Shown piece after piece: positions 16,930-25,734 of a DNA stretch of 64,000 nucleotides. Each line of letters opens with the position of its first letter. Position 1 is the first letter of the stretch. Below the pieces are notes generated by a model. The model ran no database searches. It saw nothing but the letters and a program-made list of their open reading frames with translations, and was not told the DNA's origin. The stretch lies in the NCBI GenBank assembly GCA_902532525.1, contig CACAIK010000002.1, positions 1 through 64,000 of the forward strand, in the 5' to 3' direction. The translations under genes were made by a program, and so were the position numbers. Source of the DNA: an uncultured Pelagibacteraceae bacterium. GTDB lineage: Bacteria > Pseudomonadota > Alphaproteobacteria > Pelagibacterales > Pelagibacteraceae.

Positions 16930-18119
16930 ACTATTACTTTTCTATCATAAAAATCTTTTATTTGATCATCTTTATAACCAAAAATTTGCATAACTTGTTT
17001 TGTGTGTTCTCCTAAGTTTGGAGCACCTTTTGATTTTTCTGTTTTACTTTTTGAAAACTTAATTGGCATACCAATAGCCATACTTTTACCAGCTTTTTTA
17101 TTATCTACTTCTATAACCATTTCTCTTTCAATTGTTTGAGGATCTTTAAACATGTCTGTTATAGAGTTAATAGGTCCGCATGGTAATCCATTATCATCAA
17201 AGATTTTTAACCATTCACTAGAAGTTTTTTTAATTAGTTCTTCGTTAAGAATATCAACTAATTCTTTTAAATTTTGTTTTCTATTTAAATTTGATGAAAA
17301 TTTTTCATTTTCTTGCAAGTCTTCACGACCAATTGCTTTAAGCAACATCAACCAAGTGTTTTGATTTGAAGCACCTACTGTTATCCATTTATCTTTTGTT
17401 TTAAATGCTTGATAAGGAGCTGTTAAAGGATGTGCTGAACCTAAAGGACCAGGCGACTCTCCTGTGGCACCTGCTATTGCAGATTGCCAATATGTATGAA
17501 CAATACCTGCTTCATATAAAGATGTATCAACTTTTTGTCCTTCACCTGTTTTTTCTCTATGAACTAATGCTGCTAAAATTCCACTGGCTGCAAGTAAACC
17601 TGCTGTAATATCTGTTATAGGTGCACCTACTTTCATAGGTGGTTTATCTTTGCTTTCACCAGTAATACTCATTAATCCACTCATTCCTTGTGCAACCAAA
17701 TCAAATCCTCCTTTATCTGCGTAAGGACCCGTTCTACCGTATCCAGATATTTCACATAATATGATTTTAGGATTAATTTTTGACATAACATCATAACCAA
17801 CTCCTAATTTTTCTAATGTCCCTTTTCTAAAATTTTCCAAAACTACATCAGAATTTTTTACCATCGTTTTAAATATCTCTATTCCATCTTTGTCTTTTAA
17901 ATTTAATGCGATACCTTTCTTATTTCTATTCATCATCATAAAAGCTGCAGACTCGCCATTAATTTCTGGTGGTAAGAAGTTTCTAGTATCATCTCCTCCG
18001 GGTGTCTTTTCTATTTTAATTACCTCTGCACCTAGATCAGCTAATAATAATCCACAAGTTGGGCCAGCCATTATTTGTGCCATCTCAAGTATACGAATGC
18101 CTTTTAATGATGCAGTCAT
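16926..18119 (-). CDS. Family III CoA-transferase (CaiB/BaiF), TRAP-linked
   Basis: A 397-residue family III CoA-transferase. It opens ILEMAQIMAGPTCGLLLADLG, and ITDITAGLLAASG places the catalytic Asp at residue 170. It is the last gene of dctP-dctQ-dctM-hydratase-CoA-transferase, only three bases after the hydratase stop. The arrangement points to activation of an imported acid to its CoA thioester. It resembles but is clearly distinct from the CoA-transferase at 1476. Crotonobetainyl-CoA:carnitine transferase (CaiB) is a family member, so a carnitine-like substrate is possible but unproven. Confidence 0.88.
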   Translation of the reverse strand: MTASLKGIRILEMAQIMAGPTCGLLLADLGAEVIKIEKTPGGDDTRNFLPPEINGESAAFMMMNRNKKGIALNLKDKDGIEIFKTMVKNSDVVLENFRKGTLEKLGVGYDVMSKINPKIILCEISGYGRTGPYADKGGFDLVAQGMSGLMSITGESKDKPPMKVGAPITDITAGLLAASGILAALVHREKTGEGQKVDTSLYEAGIVHTYWQSAIAGATGESPGPLGSAHPLTAPYQAFKTKDKWITVGASNQNTWLMLLKAIGREDLQENEKFSSNLNRKQNLKELVDILNEELIKKTSSEWLKIFDDNGLPCGPINSITDMFKDPQTIEREMVIEVDNKKAGKSMAIGMPIKFSKSKTEKSKGAPNLGEHTKQVMQIFGYKDDQIKDFYDRKVIV

Positions 18120-18122
18120 CTA

Positions 18123-18905
18123 TTACTTATTTTTGAATTTTGGTTTTGTTTTGTTTAAGAAAGATTGATATCCAATTTTAAAGTCTTGGGTATCGTAACA
18201 TTTGTAACCAAGATTATTTATTTTTTCTGTGACTTTTCCATTTTTTAAAATGTTTCTTGCAAATTGCTTATGCCACCTTGCAACTTTTGGAGCGCCTTCA
18301 CATATTAATTCTGCTGATTTATAGGCTTCTTTTTCAACATCTTTATCATTCACAACTCTATTAACTAGCCTCTTCTGAAATGCTTCATCAGCTCCAAATA
18401 CTCTTCCTTCAAATAATATTTCCATTGCCGTTGTGTAATTGGTTACTTTTAAAAGAACCTCAAGTTCTTTTGCAGCCATTGTTAAACCTAATCTTTTAAT
18501 TGGAACTCCAAACCTAGAGCTTTTGCCACAAATTCTAATGTCACAACATCCCGCTATTTCTAATCCACCTCCTACACATATTCCTTCAATCAAAGCAATT
18601 GTTGGTATTGGGCAATCAAAAATTGCACCAAGTGTCCCGTGCAAAAATTTTCCATAAGATTTTGCTAATTTGGATGAAGATCTTTGTTTTTTAAATTCTC
18701 CAATATCATTTCCTGGTGAAAAAGATTTACCACCCTCTCCTCTTATAATAATACATCTTAAGTTTTTATTCTTAGATAACTTTTTGAAAACTTTGCCAAG
18801 CTCAATCCACATTGGCTTAGTCATCGCATTTAGTTTTTCTGGTCTATTGATAACAACTTCAACTAAATGTTTATTTTTTTTATTTACTTTAATTAATTTG
18901 CTCAT
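18123..18905 (-). CDS. Enoyl-CoA hydratase/isomerase family protein
   Basis: A 260-residue crotonase-fold enzyme. The oxyanion-hole segments SFSPGNDIGEF and EGICVGGGLEIAGCCDIRIC are clear. Of the two Glu residues that act in true hydratases, the first is present (E116 in GGGLEIA) but the second position, normally the Glu of GxPE, is Ile136 (FGVPIKRLG). The enzyme may therefore be an isomerase, dehalogenase or decarboxylase-type crotonase and not a hydratase. It lies between dctM and the CoA-transferase in a TRAP operon and probably acts on the CoA thioester made by the latter. Confidence 0.87.
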   Translation of the reverse strand: MSKLIKVNKKNKHLVEVVINRPEKLNAMTKPMWIELGKVFKKLSKNKNLRCIIIRGEGGKSFSPGNDIGEFKKQRSSSKLAKSYGKFLHGTLGAIFDCPIPTIALIEGICVGGGLEIAGCCDIRICGKSSRFGVPIKRLGLTMAAKELEVLLKVTNYTTAMEILFEGRVFGADEAFQKRLVNRVVNDKDVEKEAYKSAELICEGAPKVARWHKQFARNILKNGKVTEKINNLGYKCYDTQDFKIGYQSFLNKTKPKFKNK

Positions 18906-20189
18906 TTAACTCCTATAAAAAAATTCAACTAAAGTCATTGGTATAGCTGGAACATAAGTTACTAACATTAACAATACTAATAATACACATATAAAGGATA
19001 TGTTCGATCTTGTTACATCCCATATGTCTGCTTTTGCAACGGAACAAGCTGTAACGAGTACACTTGCTACTGGCGGTGTTTGTTGTCCAATTGCTAAATT
19101 TAAAGTTACAATTATACCAAAGTGAACTGGATCAATACCTACAGCATTAACTAATGGCATTACAATTGGAACTGTTAAAATTATTGCGGCAACTGAATGT
19201 AAAAAGAAACCTATTACTAAAAGAAATACATTAAGTATTCCTAAGACTGCATATTTATTATTTGTAAAATCAATAATTGACTCTGCAACTTTTTGTGGGA
19301 TTTGTTCAATTGTTAAAAATTCACCCAGTAATACAGATGCAGCTACCAATAACATTACTGAAGCTGTTTGAATTGCTCCTTCACAAGCTGACTCGTATAA
19401 TCTTTTAAAATCTATTTCTTTATAAATAAATCCAATAACTAATGATGCTACAACTGCTAAACCCGCTCCTTCAGTTGCAGTTACAACTCCTCCAAAAATT
19501 CCACCTAAGATAATGATAGGTAATAAAAATGCTAAAGCTGCATCTTTTGCAGTTTTCTTAACATTTGGAATATTAAATGTTTCCTCAACAGGAAAATTTT
19601 TACGTCTTGCAGTAATATATGCTGCTAACATTAAGAAGAAGCCACCTATTACTCCTGGAACAATTCCAGCTACAAACAATTGTACTACTGAACTTTGAGC
19701 CATTACCGCATAAACAATCATTGGTATTGAAGGTGGAATAATTATCGCCAAAGACGCTGAAGATGAAGTTACTGCAGCAGCGAAAGGACCAGGGTATCCT
19801 TTTTTCTTCATCGCTGGAATTAAAATAGATCCAAGTGCAGCAACATCTGCAACTGCAGAGCCAGAGATTTCTGCAAAAAACATAGAGGTAGCAATGTTAA
19901 TCATACTTAAACCACCCTTGATAAATCCAACAAGCGCTGAAGCAAAAGCAATTAATCTTCTAGAAATACCTGCACTATTCATTATTGATCCAGCTAGGAT
20001 AAATAATGGAATAGCAATTAATGGAAATTTCATTGATCCATCAAACATAACAATTGCTGTATCAATTAAAAAACTTGTTCCCGTCTTCAATACCATTGCA
20101 ATAATTGTTGTTACTGCAAGGCCAATAGCGATAGGTACATTTATAGATAAAAGAAGTAGAAGAACTGCAAACATTGTAAGAATTATCAT
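18906..20189 (-). CDS. dctM: TRAP transporter large permease (DctM)
   Basis: Main ion-coupled subunit of the TRAP transporter; 427 residues and about twelve membrane helices. Typical stretches include FILAGSIMNSAGISRRLIAFA, MFFAEISGSAVADVAALGSI and PPSIPMIVYAVMAQ in the first half, and VTATEGAGLAVVASL and NLAIGQQTPPVASVL in the second. Its ATG overlaps the dctQ stop (TAATG), implying translational coupling. Confidence 0.93.
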   Translation of the reverse strand: MIILTMFAVLLLLLSINVPIAIGLAVTTIIAMVLKTGTSFLIDTAIVMFDGSMKFPLIAIPLFILAGSIMNSAGISRRLIAFASALVGFIKGGLSMINIATSMFFAEISGSAVADVAALGSILIPAMKKKGYPGPFAAAVTSSSASLAIIIPPSIPMIVYAVMAQSSVVQLFVAGIVPGVIGGFFLMLAAYITARRKNFPVEETFNIPNVKKTAKDAALAFLLPIIILGGIFGGVVTATEGAGLAVVASLVIGFIYKEIDFKRLYESACEGAIQTASVMLLVAASVLLGEFLTIEQIPQKVAESIIDFTNNKYAVLGILNVFLLVIGFFLHSVAAIILTVPIVMPLVNAVGIDPVHFGIIVTLNLAIGQQTPPVASVLVTACSVAKADIWDVTRSNISFICVLLVLLMLVTYVPAIPMTLVEFFYRS

Positions 20190-20698
20190 TAAATATCTCC
20201 TGTTTGCTCGTCACCTGTTGTTTGAAGAACTAAATTTTTATAGTCTTCAGGAATTCTTAAAGTTTCAGATAAAATAAATAAACATGATGCAATTGGAATA
20301 ACTGATTGCACAAAGGGTTGGGGAACCCACTCTAATGTTACCAGGGTTTCTCCTGTTATAAGAGTTAAAACTAAATAACCATAGTAAGCCAATAATATTA
20401 AAAAACCATAAACAACTAATTTTGACACTACAAAGAAAATTTTTCTAAGTACTAATGGAAATGCTTTAAATATACTTGGAACACTTATATGAGAACCTTT
20501 TAAAGCCGCATAGGCTGAACCATAATAAGTTATCCAAGCAAGCTGAACAGCTGCAACCTCGTCATACCAAACTAAAGCACTACCAGCAAAACGAAAAGTA
20601 ACACCAAGTAAAACTGTTACTGCTAATGCTACCATCATTATAAACAGTATTAGTTTTAATATTTTTTCGTAAGAATTTATAAATTTTTGCAATGTCAT
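20189..20698 (-). CDS. dctQ: TRAP transporter small permease (DctQ)
   Basis: 169 residues with four hydrophobic helices. The motif ALVWYDEVAAVQLAWITYYGSAYA after helix 1 is the DctQ signature (WxDE...LxW...GxA). It lies between dctP and dctM. Its ATG follows a strong GC-rich hairpin by ten bases, with an all-A spacer, so initiation may depend on that structure. Confidence 0.9.
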   Translation of the reverse strand: MTLQKFINSYEKILKLILFIMMVALAVTVLLGVTFRFAGSALVWYDEVAAVQLAWITYYGSAYAALKGSHISVPSIFKAFPLVLRKIFFVVSKLVVYGFLILLAYYGYLVLTLITGETLVTLEWVPQPFVQSVIPIASCLFILSETLRIPEDYKNLVLQTTGDEQTGDI

Positions 20699-20707
20699 TT
20701 TTTTTTT

Positions 20708-20730
20708 CAGGCCCTCTGGTGGAGGGCCTG
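20708..20730 (-). other. GC-rich hairpin between dctP and dctQ
   Basis: Perfect nine-base arms (CAGGCCCTC / GAGGGCCTG) around a five-base loop, the most GC-rich element in this part of the window. On the minus-strand transcript it is followed by a run of A, not U, so it is not a standard terminator. A role in protecting the dctP message from 3 prime decay, or in limiting dctQ translation, is inferred. Confidence 0.8.
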
Positions 20731-20742
20731 TTACAAATTATG

Positions 20743-21717
20743 TTAATTTGCTAAAGACGATACTTTATCAATTAACGCACCACCAGTTGGTACTTCTGAC
20801 GCGAATTGATCGTATATTCCTTTACTTGCACTAATGAAAGCACCTTTGTCAGCTTCGTTAACTTGAACTCCAGCTGATTTGATAACTCCCAATAAAGATT
20901 TTTCAAGATTAGCAGCTTCAGCGTACACAAATTTTTGTGTATCTTTAGCAGCTTGCTCTAAAATACTTTGTACATCTGCAGGTAGTTTGCTCCAGTGGTC
21001 TTTATGTACTGTTACATAAGCAGGAGTGTAAACGTGACCTGTAATTGATAAATATTTTTGAACTTCTTGGAATTTAGCACTAGCAATCTGAGCATATGGG
21101 TTTTCTTGTCCATCCATTGTTCCTGTTTTCAAAGCAGTAAATACTTCTGAGAAAGACATTGGAGTTGGGTTTGCACCATATGATTGGAACATTTTAACTC
21201 TCCATTTTGATTTAGGTGTTCTTAATTTAATTCCTTTTAAGTCACCTGGAGTGTTAATTGGTCTAGTGTTGTTTGTGATATGTCTAAATCCATTTTCCCA
21301 AACAGCAATAACTTTGTATCCAGTTTTATCTTCAAGATTTTTAAACATTCCTGGTAAAACTTGGCTTTCAACTTTATTCATATGATTTCTGTCTTTAATA
21401 ATGAAAGGCATATCAAATACACCAAACTCATCATGAATAGATGCCATTACTGATGAAGGTAACCACATATTAACTGTACCTAATTTTAGTTTTTGCATTC
21501 CTTGTTTATCTTTACCAAGTTGCGAAGAACCAAAAACAGTTACTTTTCCTTTGCTGCCTAATCTCTCATTTGCAAGTTTAGCAAAATGATCAACTGATGC
21601 AGAAAATAAAGATCCAGGTTTTCCTACGTGTCCAAATTTTACTTCAGTTGAATTTGCTGAGAAACTTAGAAATAGAGACGATAATAAAACAACAATTATC
21701 TTAAAATATTTGTTCAT
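20743..21717 (-). CDS. dctP: TRAP transporter substrate-binding protein (DctP)
   Basis: 324-residue periplasmic binding protein with a signal peptide ending near SFSANS. Family landmarks are GKVTVFGSSQLGKDKQGMQK, the conserved Arg in LKGIKLRTPKSKW, and EVFTALKTGTMDGQENP. This is the C4-dicarboxylate/sialic-acid type of DctP, different from the one at 383. First gene of the operon with dctQM, the crotonase and the CoA-transferase. The ligand is unknown, but the genes downstream imply an acid activated to a CoA thioester. Confidence 0.93.
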   Translation of the reverse strand: MNKYFKIIVVLLSSLFLSFSANSTEVKFGHVGKPGSLFSASVDHFAKLANERLGSKGKVTVFGSSQLGKDKQGMQKLKLGTVNMWLPSSVMASIHDEFGVFDMPFIIKDRNHMNKVESQVLPGMFKNLEDKTGYKVIAVWENGFRHITNNTRPINTPGDLKGIKLRTPKSKWRVKMFQSYGANPTPMSFSEVFTALKTGTMDGQENPYAQIASAKFQEVQKYLSITGHVYTPAYVTVHKDHWSKLPADVQSILEQAAKDTQKFVYAEAANLEKSLLGVIKSAGVQVNEADKGAFISASKGIYDQFASEVPTGGALIDKVSSLAN

Positions 21718-21806
21718 ATTTCCCTCTTAAGTTTGTTTTTTTTAAAACAGCTTACAGAAAATATGAATGCAGTGCTAGGGATTAAATTGGCGTATCGGAA
21801 AAAAAA

Positions 21807-22076
21807 TTATCGATCTTTAAATTCAAGATTGCCTCTGGAGTCGACACTCTTTTTGACATGCTTATAGTAGGTAGGATTATCAATCAGTCTTGACATATCT
21901 ATACCCTTATTCTCATAACGTCTTTTTATTGTCATTCTAGGGATTATTACGAGGTTCATATTATCAATGAAGTCCTCAGTCCACTCTTTTTCTATCTTAT
22001 CTTTGACCAATCTTTTCAAAAATACCCTTAAATCTGAACAACTTAGGTGTTTAATTTTTTCGTTATACAATACCAT
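21807..22076 (-). CDS. Small conserved-looking protein of unknown function
   Basis: 89 residues, charged and probably helical (SCSDLRVFLKRLVKDKIEKE), with no signal peptide or membrane helix. Not recognised. It is the last gene of the minus-strand block that starts at 28877 and follows the secreted Cys-rich protein by 24 bases. Confidence 0.55.
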   Translation of the reverse strand: MVLYNEKIKHLSCSDLRVFLKRLVKDKIEKEWTEDFIDNMNLVIIPRMTIKRRYENKGIDMSRLIDNPTYYKHVKKSVDSRGNLEFKDR

Positions 22077-22100
22077 TTTGATGAATATATAATCTTGGTG

Positions 22101-22802
22101 TTATCTTGCAAGTTTAATGAATATATCTCCCATACCTGACTGAAGCTGATCTAATGGGGTATTGTTTCTAAGTGTGCAATATCTGCCTGTAACTTGGTGC
22201 CTGTCAATGGCGTTAACATTATATTGAGTACAGGTTTTGGCTTTGTGTAATAAACCAATGACCAGTTTTCCATCTACTACTGAAACTTGTTTCGTATCTA
22301 AATCATTGCCATTACAAAAATATTTTTTGTTTACCCTTTCAGGAAAATCTGTTTTCCCACATGGATTTTCAATTGTGAACACATAAAATTCTTTTTCTAT
22401 GCCTTTAAATTTATGTTTCATCTTAGTTGTTTTTGAATATTTCATTAAATCACAAGAGCATGGAATGCAGCATCTATAATATTCACCACATATCTTTTTA
22501 CCTGTATTGTCTTCAGTTAAATAGACATATTCCGGTACTGCATTTGGGCTTATTAAAGAACCAGATACTGCACAATACAATTTATTATATTCTACAAAAT
22601 CTTCATAAGAGATATCTTTATCTATTATATATTTAAAAAATTTAGGACCTGCTGCATTTCTATTTCTGTCTGGGAAAATTTTATTCCAATCATTAACGAT
22701 ATCTTGATAATAGTTTTTTTCTTGAGAATTTACTGAATTTATCGGAATTGAAAAAAAAATAACAAATATAATAAGACTAAGTATATTTTTAATACTGTAC
22801 AT
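22101..22802 (-). CDS. Secreted Cys-rich protein of unknown function
   Basis: 233 residues with a signal peptide (hydrophobic residues 8-22, likely cleaved near NSVNS) and about ten Cys in the mature chain. Five fall in a tight cluster, C105, C111, C112, C115 and C117 (CGEYYRCCIPCSCDLMKY). The others are at about residues 77, 153, 168, 196 and 209. The pattern suggests disulfide bonds or metal binding in the periplasm or at the surface. No family recognised. It belongs to the exported-protein block with the FG-GAP and pilin-like genes. Confidence 0.7.
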   Translation of the reverse strand: MYSIKNILSLIIFVIFFSIPINSVNSQEKNYYQDIVNDWNKIFPDRNRNAAGPKFFKYIIDKDISYEDFVEYNKLYCAVSGSLISPNAVPEYVYLTEDNTGKKICGEYYRCCIPCSCDLMKYSKTTKMKHKFKGIEKEFYVFTIENPCGKTDFPERVNKKYFCNGNDLDTKQVSVVDGKLVIGLLHKAKTCTQYNVNAIDRHQVTGRYCTLRNNTPLDQLQSGMGDIFIKLAR

Positions 22803-22813
22803 TAATTAATGAT

Positions 22814-22957
22814 TTAAAAACCCATATTTGACCAGTTACTTCGGTCTTGAGTTTTACTATTGAATTTTTTTAATTCTTCCTCAGATGGTTCCCTAAAAAG
22901 ATACATTACAATTCCTGAAACAAATAATGCCAATAATGATAAAGAACAAATAGTCAT
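22814..22957 (-). CDS. Small single-helix membrane protein (47 aa)
   Basis: A short frame read directly: it opens MTICSLSLLALFVSGIVMYL, one membrane helix, followed by the charged tail REPSEEELKKFNSKTQDRS and ending SNWSNMGF. The hydrophobic helix with a charged tail is unlikely in random AT-rich sequence. No ribosome binding site is obvious. It lies between the FG-GAP gene and the Cys-rich protein on the same strand, 11 bases before the latter. Confidence 0.5.
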   Translation of the reverse strand: MTICSLSLLALFVSGIVMYLFREPSEEELKKFNSKTQDRSNWSNMGF

Positions 22958-23015
22958 AAACTTGATATATAAAAGCTTTATAATTTTTCAACACTATATA
23001 ATGAGTAGTATTGTC

Positions 23016-24443
23016 CTATAATTTTTGTCTAAATTCGTAAGTTTTATTTAATTCATCTATATCAAAAGTTTCTATTGATCCATCAGTCCATTTAATTTCA
23101 ACTTTAAAGTCTTTTTCACCTTTTCTTATTCCATAATGAGCAACGGGTTCCATCTGACAAAGATATCCTGAGCCTGCATCTATTGTTTTTGAGTGAATTC
23201 TTTTATTAGATTTCATTGTTACTGTTGCACCTCTTGCAGGAGCTCCATACTGATTAAGTGGTTTAATACGTAGATAATTAAAATTTTGTACATCTGCTTT
23301 ATATAAAGTTAAAGGTTGAAAACCTGATTCTCCATGTGAAACTAATAGCTCTAAAATTCCATCGCCATCAACGTCTGCAACAGCTGCTCCAGTTCCAAGA
23401 CCAACAGTCTCTAGGCCATTTTCCATTTTAATTTCTTTAAATACTCCGCCATCTAAAACTTTGAAAAGTTTATTTGGTTCTCCAATATTATTCATAAAAA
23501 TTTCATCATATCCGTCATTATCAAAATCAGCAGAAATGACTGTTCTTATTTTTGTAGGATCATTGTACGGAGATGTTGATATATCTTTAAATTTATCACC
23601 ATCTAAAACATATGCTCTATGCATTCCATCCCAGTTTGAAGATAAAATATCTAATCGTCCTCTATATAAAAGATCACTTAAAGCTGTGCCTCTACCATTT
23701 TCAAATCTATCCTGAACTGCATACTCTTTAGCTACATCTTGGAATGAACCTTTAGAATTATAATATAAAAAGTTATCTCCTCTTTCATTTGCAGCAAAAA
23801 TATCAGATCTATCTGAAAGAATATGTCCAGATACTATGGCTCTACCTCCGGTAATTTTATCAATTGATAATGATTTAGCTTGGTCTTTTATTCGATCTCT
23901 AATTAATTCATAAAATCGAGTTGGACCACCATAATTTGCAACGTAAATACCATATGCACCATCACCATTTCTATCTACACAAACAACTGACCTTCCAGCT
24001 GTTAAGTTTAATTCATTTTGATTAATTTCTTTTTCAAATAAATCCTCAAATTTATTATTATTTAAATCTATTAATCGATCAGAATAAATTTTTGATCCAC
24101 TATATGTATCGGTATTTAAGAAATATATTTCTTCATAGCCATCTTGATCAATATCACATGCTGCTACACCAATTGTTCTTCTTTCTTCATCTGTAAATAT
24201 TTTTTCATTTACAATATTTATTAATTTTCCATTCTTATAAGAAAGGGCTAAATTTTTGAAACCAAAGCCAGTTACCACAAAATCATAATTATTATCTTGG
24301 TTAACATCAGTAACTGAAACTCCATAGCTTAATCGAAACTCATTTTCTGCTATTTGATCGGTAATATTTATGAAAAAATCTTTGGCATTAGCATAACTAA
24401 ATACTGATAAAATGCTAAGAAGTATGAAGATAGTTTTTTTCAT
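23016..24443 (-). CDS. Secreted FG-GAP / ASPIC-UnbV repeat protein (CRTAC1-like)
   Basis: About 475 residues with a signal peptide (MKKTIFILLSILSVFSYANA). I start it at the ATG at 24443; a TTG at 24449 is possible. At least six FG-GAP-type beta-propeller repeats with Ca-binding D-x-D-x-D-G loops follow: VTDVNQDNNYDFVVTG, ACDIDQDGYEEIYF, VDRNGDGAYGIYVAN, ADFDNDGYDEIFMNN and VADVDGDGILELLV. The C-terminal 80 residues are an ASPIC/UnbV domain (RIKPLNQYGAPARGATV...). Such proteins are extracellular and bind ligands or surfaces; the partner is unknown. It stands among pilin-like and small membrane proteins on one strand. Confidence 0.88.
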   Translation of the reverse strand: MKKTIFILLSILSVFSYANAKDFFINITDQIAENEFRLSYGVSVTDVNQDNNYDFVVTGFGFKNLALSYKNGKLINIVNEKIFTDEERRTIGVAACDIDQDGYEEIYFLNTDTYSGSKIYSDRLIDLNNNKFEDLFEKEINQNELNLTAGRSVVCVDRNGDGAYGIYVANYGGPTRFYELIRDRIKDQAKSLSIDKITGGRAIVSGHILSDRSDIFAANERGDNFLYYNSKGSFQDVAKEYAVQDRFENGRGTALSDLLYRGRLDILSSNWDGMHRAYVLDGDKFKDISTSPYNDPTKIRTVISADFDNDGYDEIFMNNIGEPNKLFKVLDGGVFKEIKMENGLETVGLGTGAAVADVDGDGILELLVSHGESGFQPLTLYKADVQNFNYLRIKPLNQYGAPARGATVTMKSNKRIHSKTIDAGSGYLCQMEPVAHYGIRKGEKDFKVEIKWTDGSIETFDIDELNKTYEFRQKL

Positions 24444-24493
24444 ATTCAAGCTCTTTATTGAAATTTAAAAATTAATATATGAGATAAATTAGC

Positions 24494-24691
24494 TTACTCA
24501 AGTAAGCCTAAAATTGAATAAATAACTAACCCTATAATTGCAGCAAAGAAAATTAAGAATGAAATTTGACTAAAAATATTATTCTTTGATCTAATTTCTC
24601 CCTTTTTGTACTTTCTAATCTGAATTATGCCAAATCTGATTACTATCAAACCAAGTATTAGCAGTGATACTTTAAATAAAAAATCAATCAT
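24494..24691 (-). CDS. Small two-helix membrane protein
   Basis: 65 residues with two membrane helices (about 4-23 and 44-63) separated by the basic loop IRKYKKGEIRSKNN, so both ends probably face the periplasm. No family recognised. It lies between the pilin-like pair and the FG-GAP gene and is presumably cotranscribed with them. Confidence 0.6.
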   Translation of the reverse strand: MIDFLFKVSLLILGLIVIRFGIIQIRKYKKGEIRSKNNIFSQISFLIFFAAIIGLVIYSILGLLE

Positions 24692-24710
24692 TTGTGAATA
24701 TTAAGCTCAG

Positions 24711-25220
24711 TTAATCCATTATTATATCAAGGTAAACTGGTGGCTTCCCTTCTTCACAACAAGCGGCAACTTCAGTAGTCTTACTTTTCAAATCATTACT
24801 ATCAGTTTGTGCTATATACATCATTCCTAGATCTTGTTTTTGAACTATTTTTGGAAATTTACTTAGGTGTATTCTTGAACACGGATAGTCTGCTCCTGTA
24901 ATGGCATTTTTATAATATGTATGACAATAAGTTTGTAAATTGCTTTCATAGGTATACATTCTCCAATTACATATCATTCTAGTTGGGTAAAGATTATTTT
25001 GATATCCAATTCCCTGAAATGTCCAACTATCATTTCCCATTTCACACCATTTAATTCTTGAATTCCAAAATTTTACTAACTCTTTATGCTGTTTAAGACA
25101 TGTAGCTTTCTTGGCTGTGCTTATATAACCATTATAAGCAACAACACCTACTGCAGCTAAAATACCAATGATTGCTACAACGACTAAGAGTTCTATTAAT
25201 GTGAAACCATTTTTATTCAT
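24711..25220 (-). CDS. Type IV pilin-like protein 1
   Basis: 169 residues with a class III signal: a short basic leader MNKNG, then the prepilin-peptidase site G/F and the mature helix FTLIELLVVVAIIGILAAVG with the conserved Glu5. The globular part has six or so Cys and several Trp and Tyr, as in minor pilins. Its start overlaps the end of pilin-like protein 2 by eight bases. The first 30 residues are nearly identical to those of pilin 2 while the heads differ completely. No pilus ATPase, platform or secretin gene is in the window. Confidence 0.88.
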   Translation of the reverse strand: MNKNGFTLIELLVVVAIIGILAAVGVVAYNGYISTAKKATCLKQHKELVKFWNSRIKWCEMGNDSWTFQGIGYQNNLYPTRMICNWRMYTYESNLQTYCHTYYKNAITGADYPCSRIHLSKFPKIVQKQDLGMMYIAQTDSNDLKSKTTEVAACCEEGKPPVYLDIIMD

Positions 25221-25734
25221 ATGAAATCGTATTTTCTATATATTTAGTTTGACCAGAACTATTTCCTAAATTTGAGCAAACTTTTATTGTGTTAGCATTT
25301 AATTTGAAAACAGATAAATAACCTCCTTGTTGAGCATGCGAAGGACAAGCTGTCATATAACCAGGTGGATTACAATTAGTAACATTAAGTTTACACCAAG
25401 ATCCATACGGTGGATTATTTCCGTAAAAAGGACTAGTCCAATTCATACCATAAACTGTTTGGTTCATATAACTAATAAATGAGTCAATGTTTAAGGGGCA
25501 GTTAACAGACTTTTCATTACCACTTATATCTGTATAAGTTATAGGTTCTCCAACACTACACAATGCTGACTTTGCTGCCACCATATTTGTGATGGTTTTA
25601 TGATTAGACTTAGTTGCTGAAACTTTTGCTGCCTCAGTATAACCACTATAAGCAACCACACCAACTGCAGCTAATATTCCGATGATTGCTACAACGACTA
25701 AGAGTTCTATTAAGGTGAAACCTTTATTTTTCAT
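25213..25734 (-). CDS. Type IV pilin-like protein 2
   Basis: 173 residues with leader MKNKG and the same mature helix FTLIELLVVVAIIGILAAVG. The head region is rich in Ser, Thr, Asn and Pro with paired Cys (NVTNCNPPGYMTACPSHAQ), resembling a minor pilin or pseudopilin. It starts at the base where the 180-residue gene ends (25734) and overlaps pilin 1. Processing would need a prepilin peptidase encoded elsewhere. Confidence 0.88.
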   Translation of the reverse strand: MKNKGFTLIELLVVVAIIGILAAVGVVAYSGYTEAAKVSATKSNHKTITNMVAAKSALCSVGEPITYTDISGNEKSVNCPLNIDSFISYMNQTVYGMNWTSPFYGNNPPYGSWCKLNVTNCNPPGYMTACPSHAQQGGYLSVFKLNANTIKVCSNLGNSSGQTKYIENTISYE

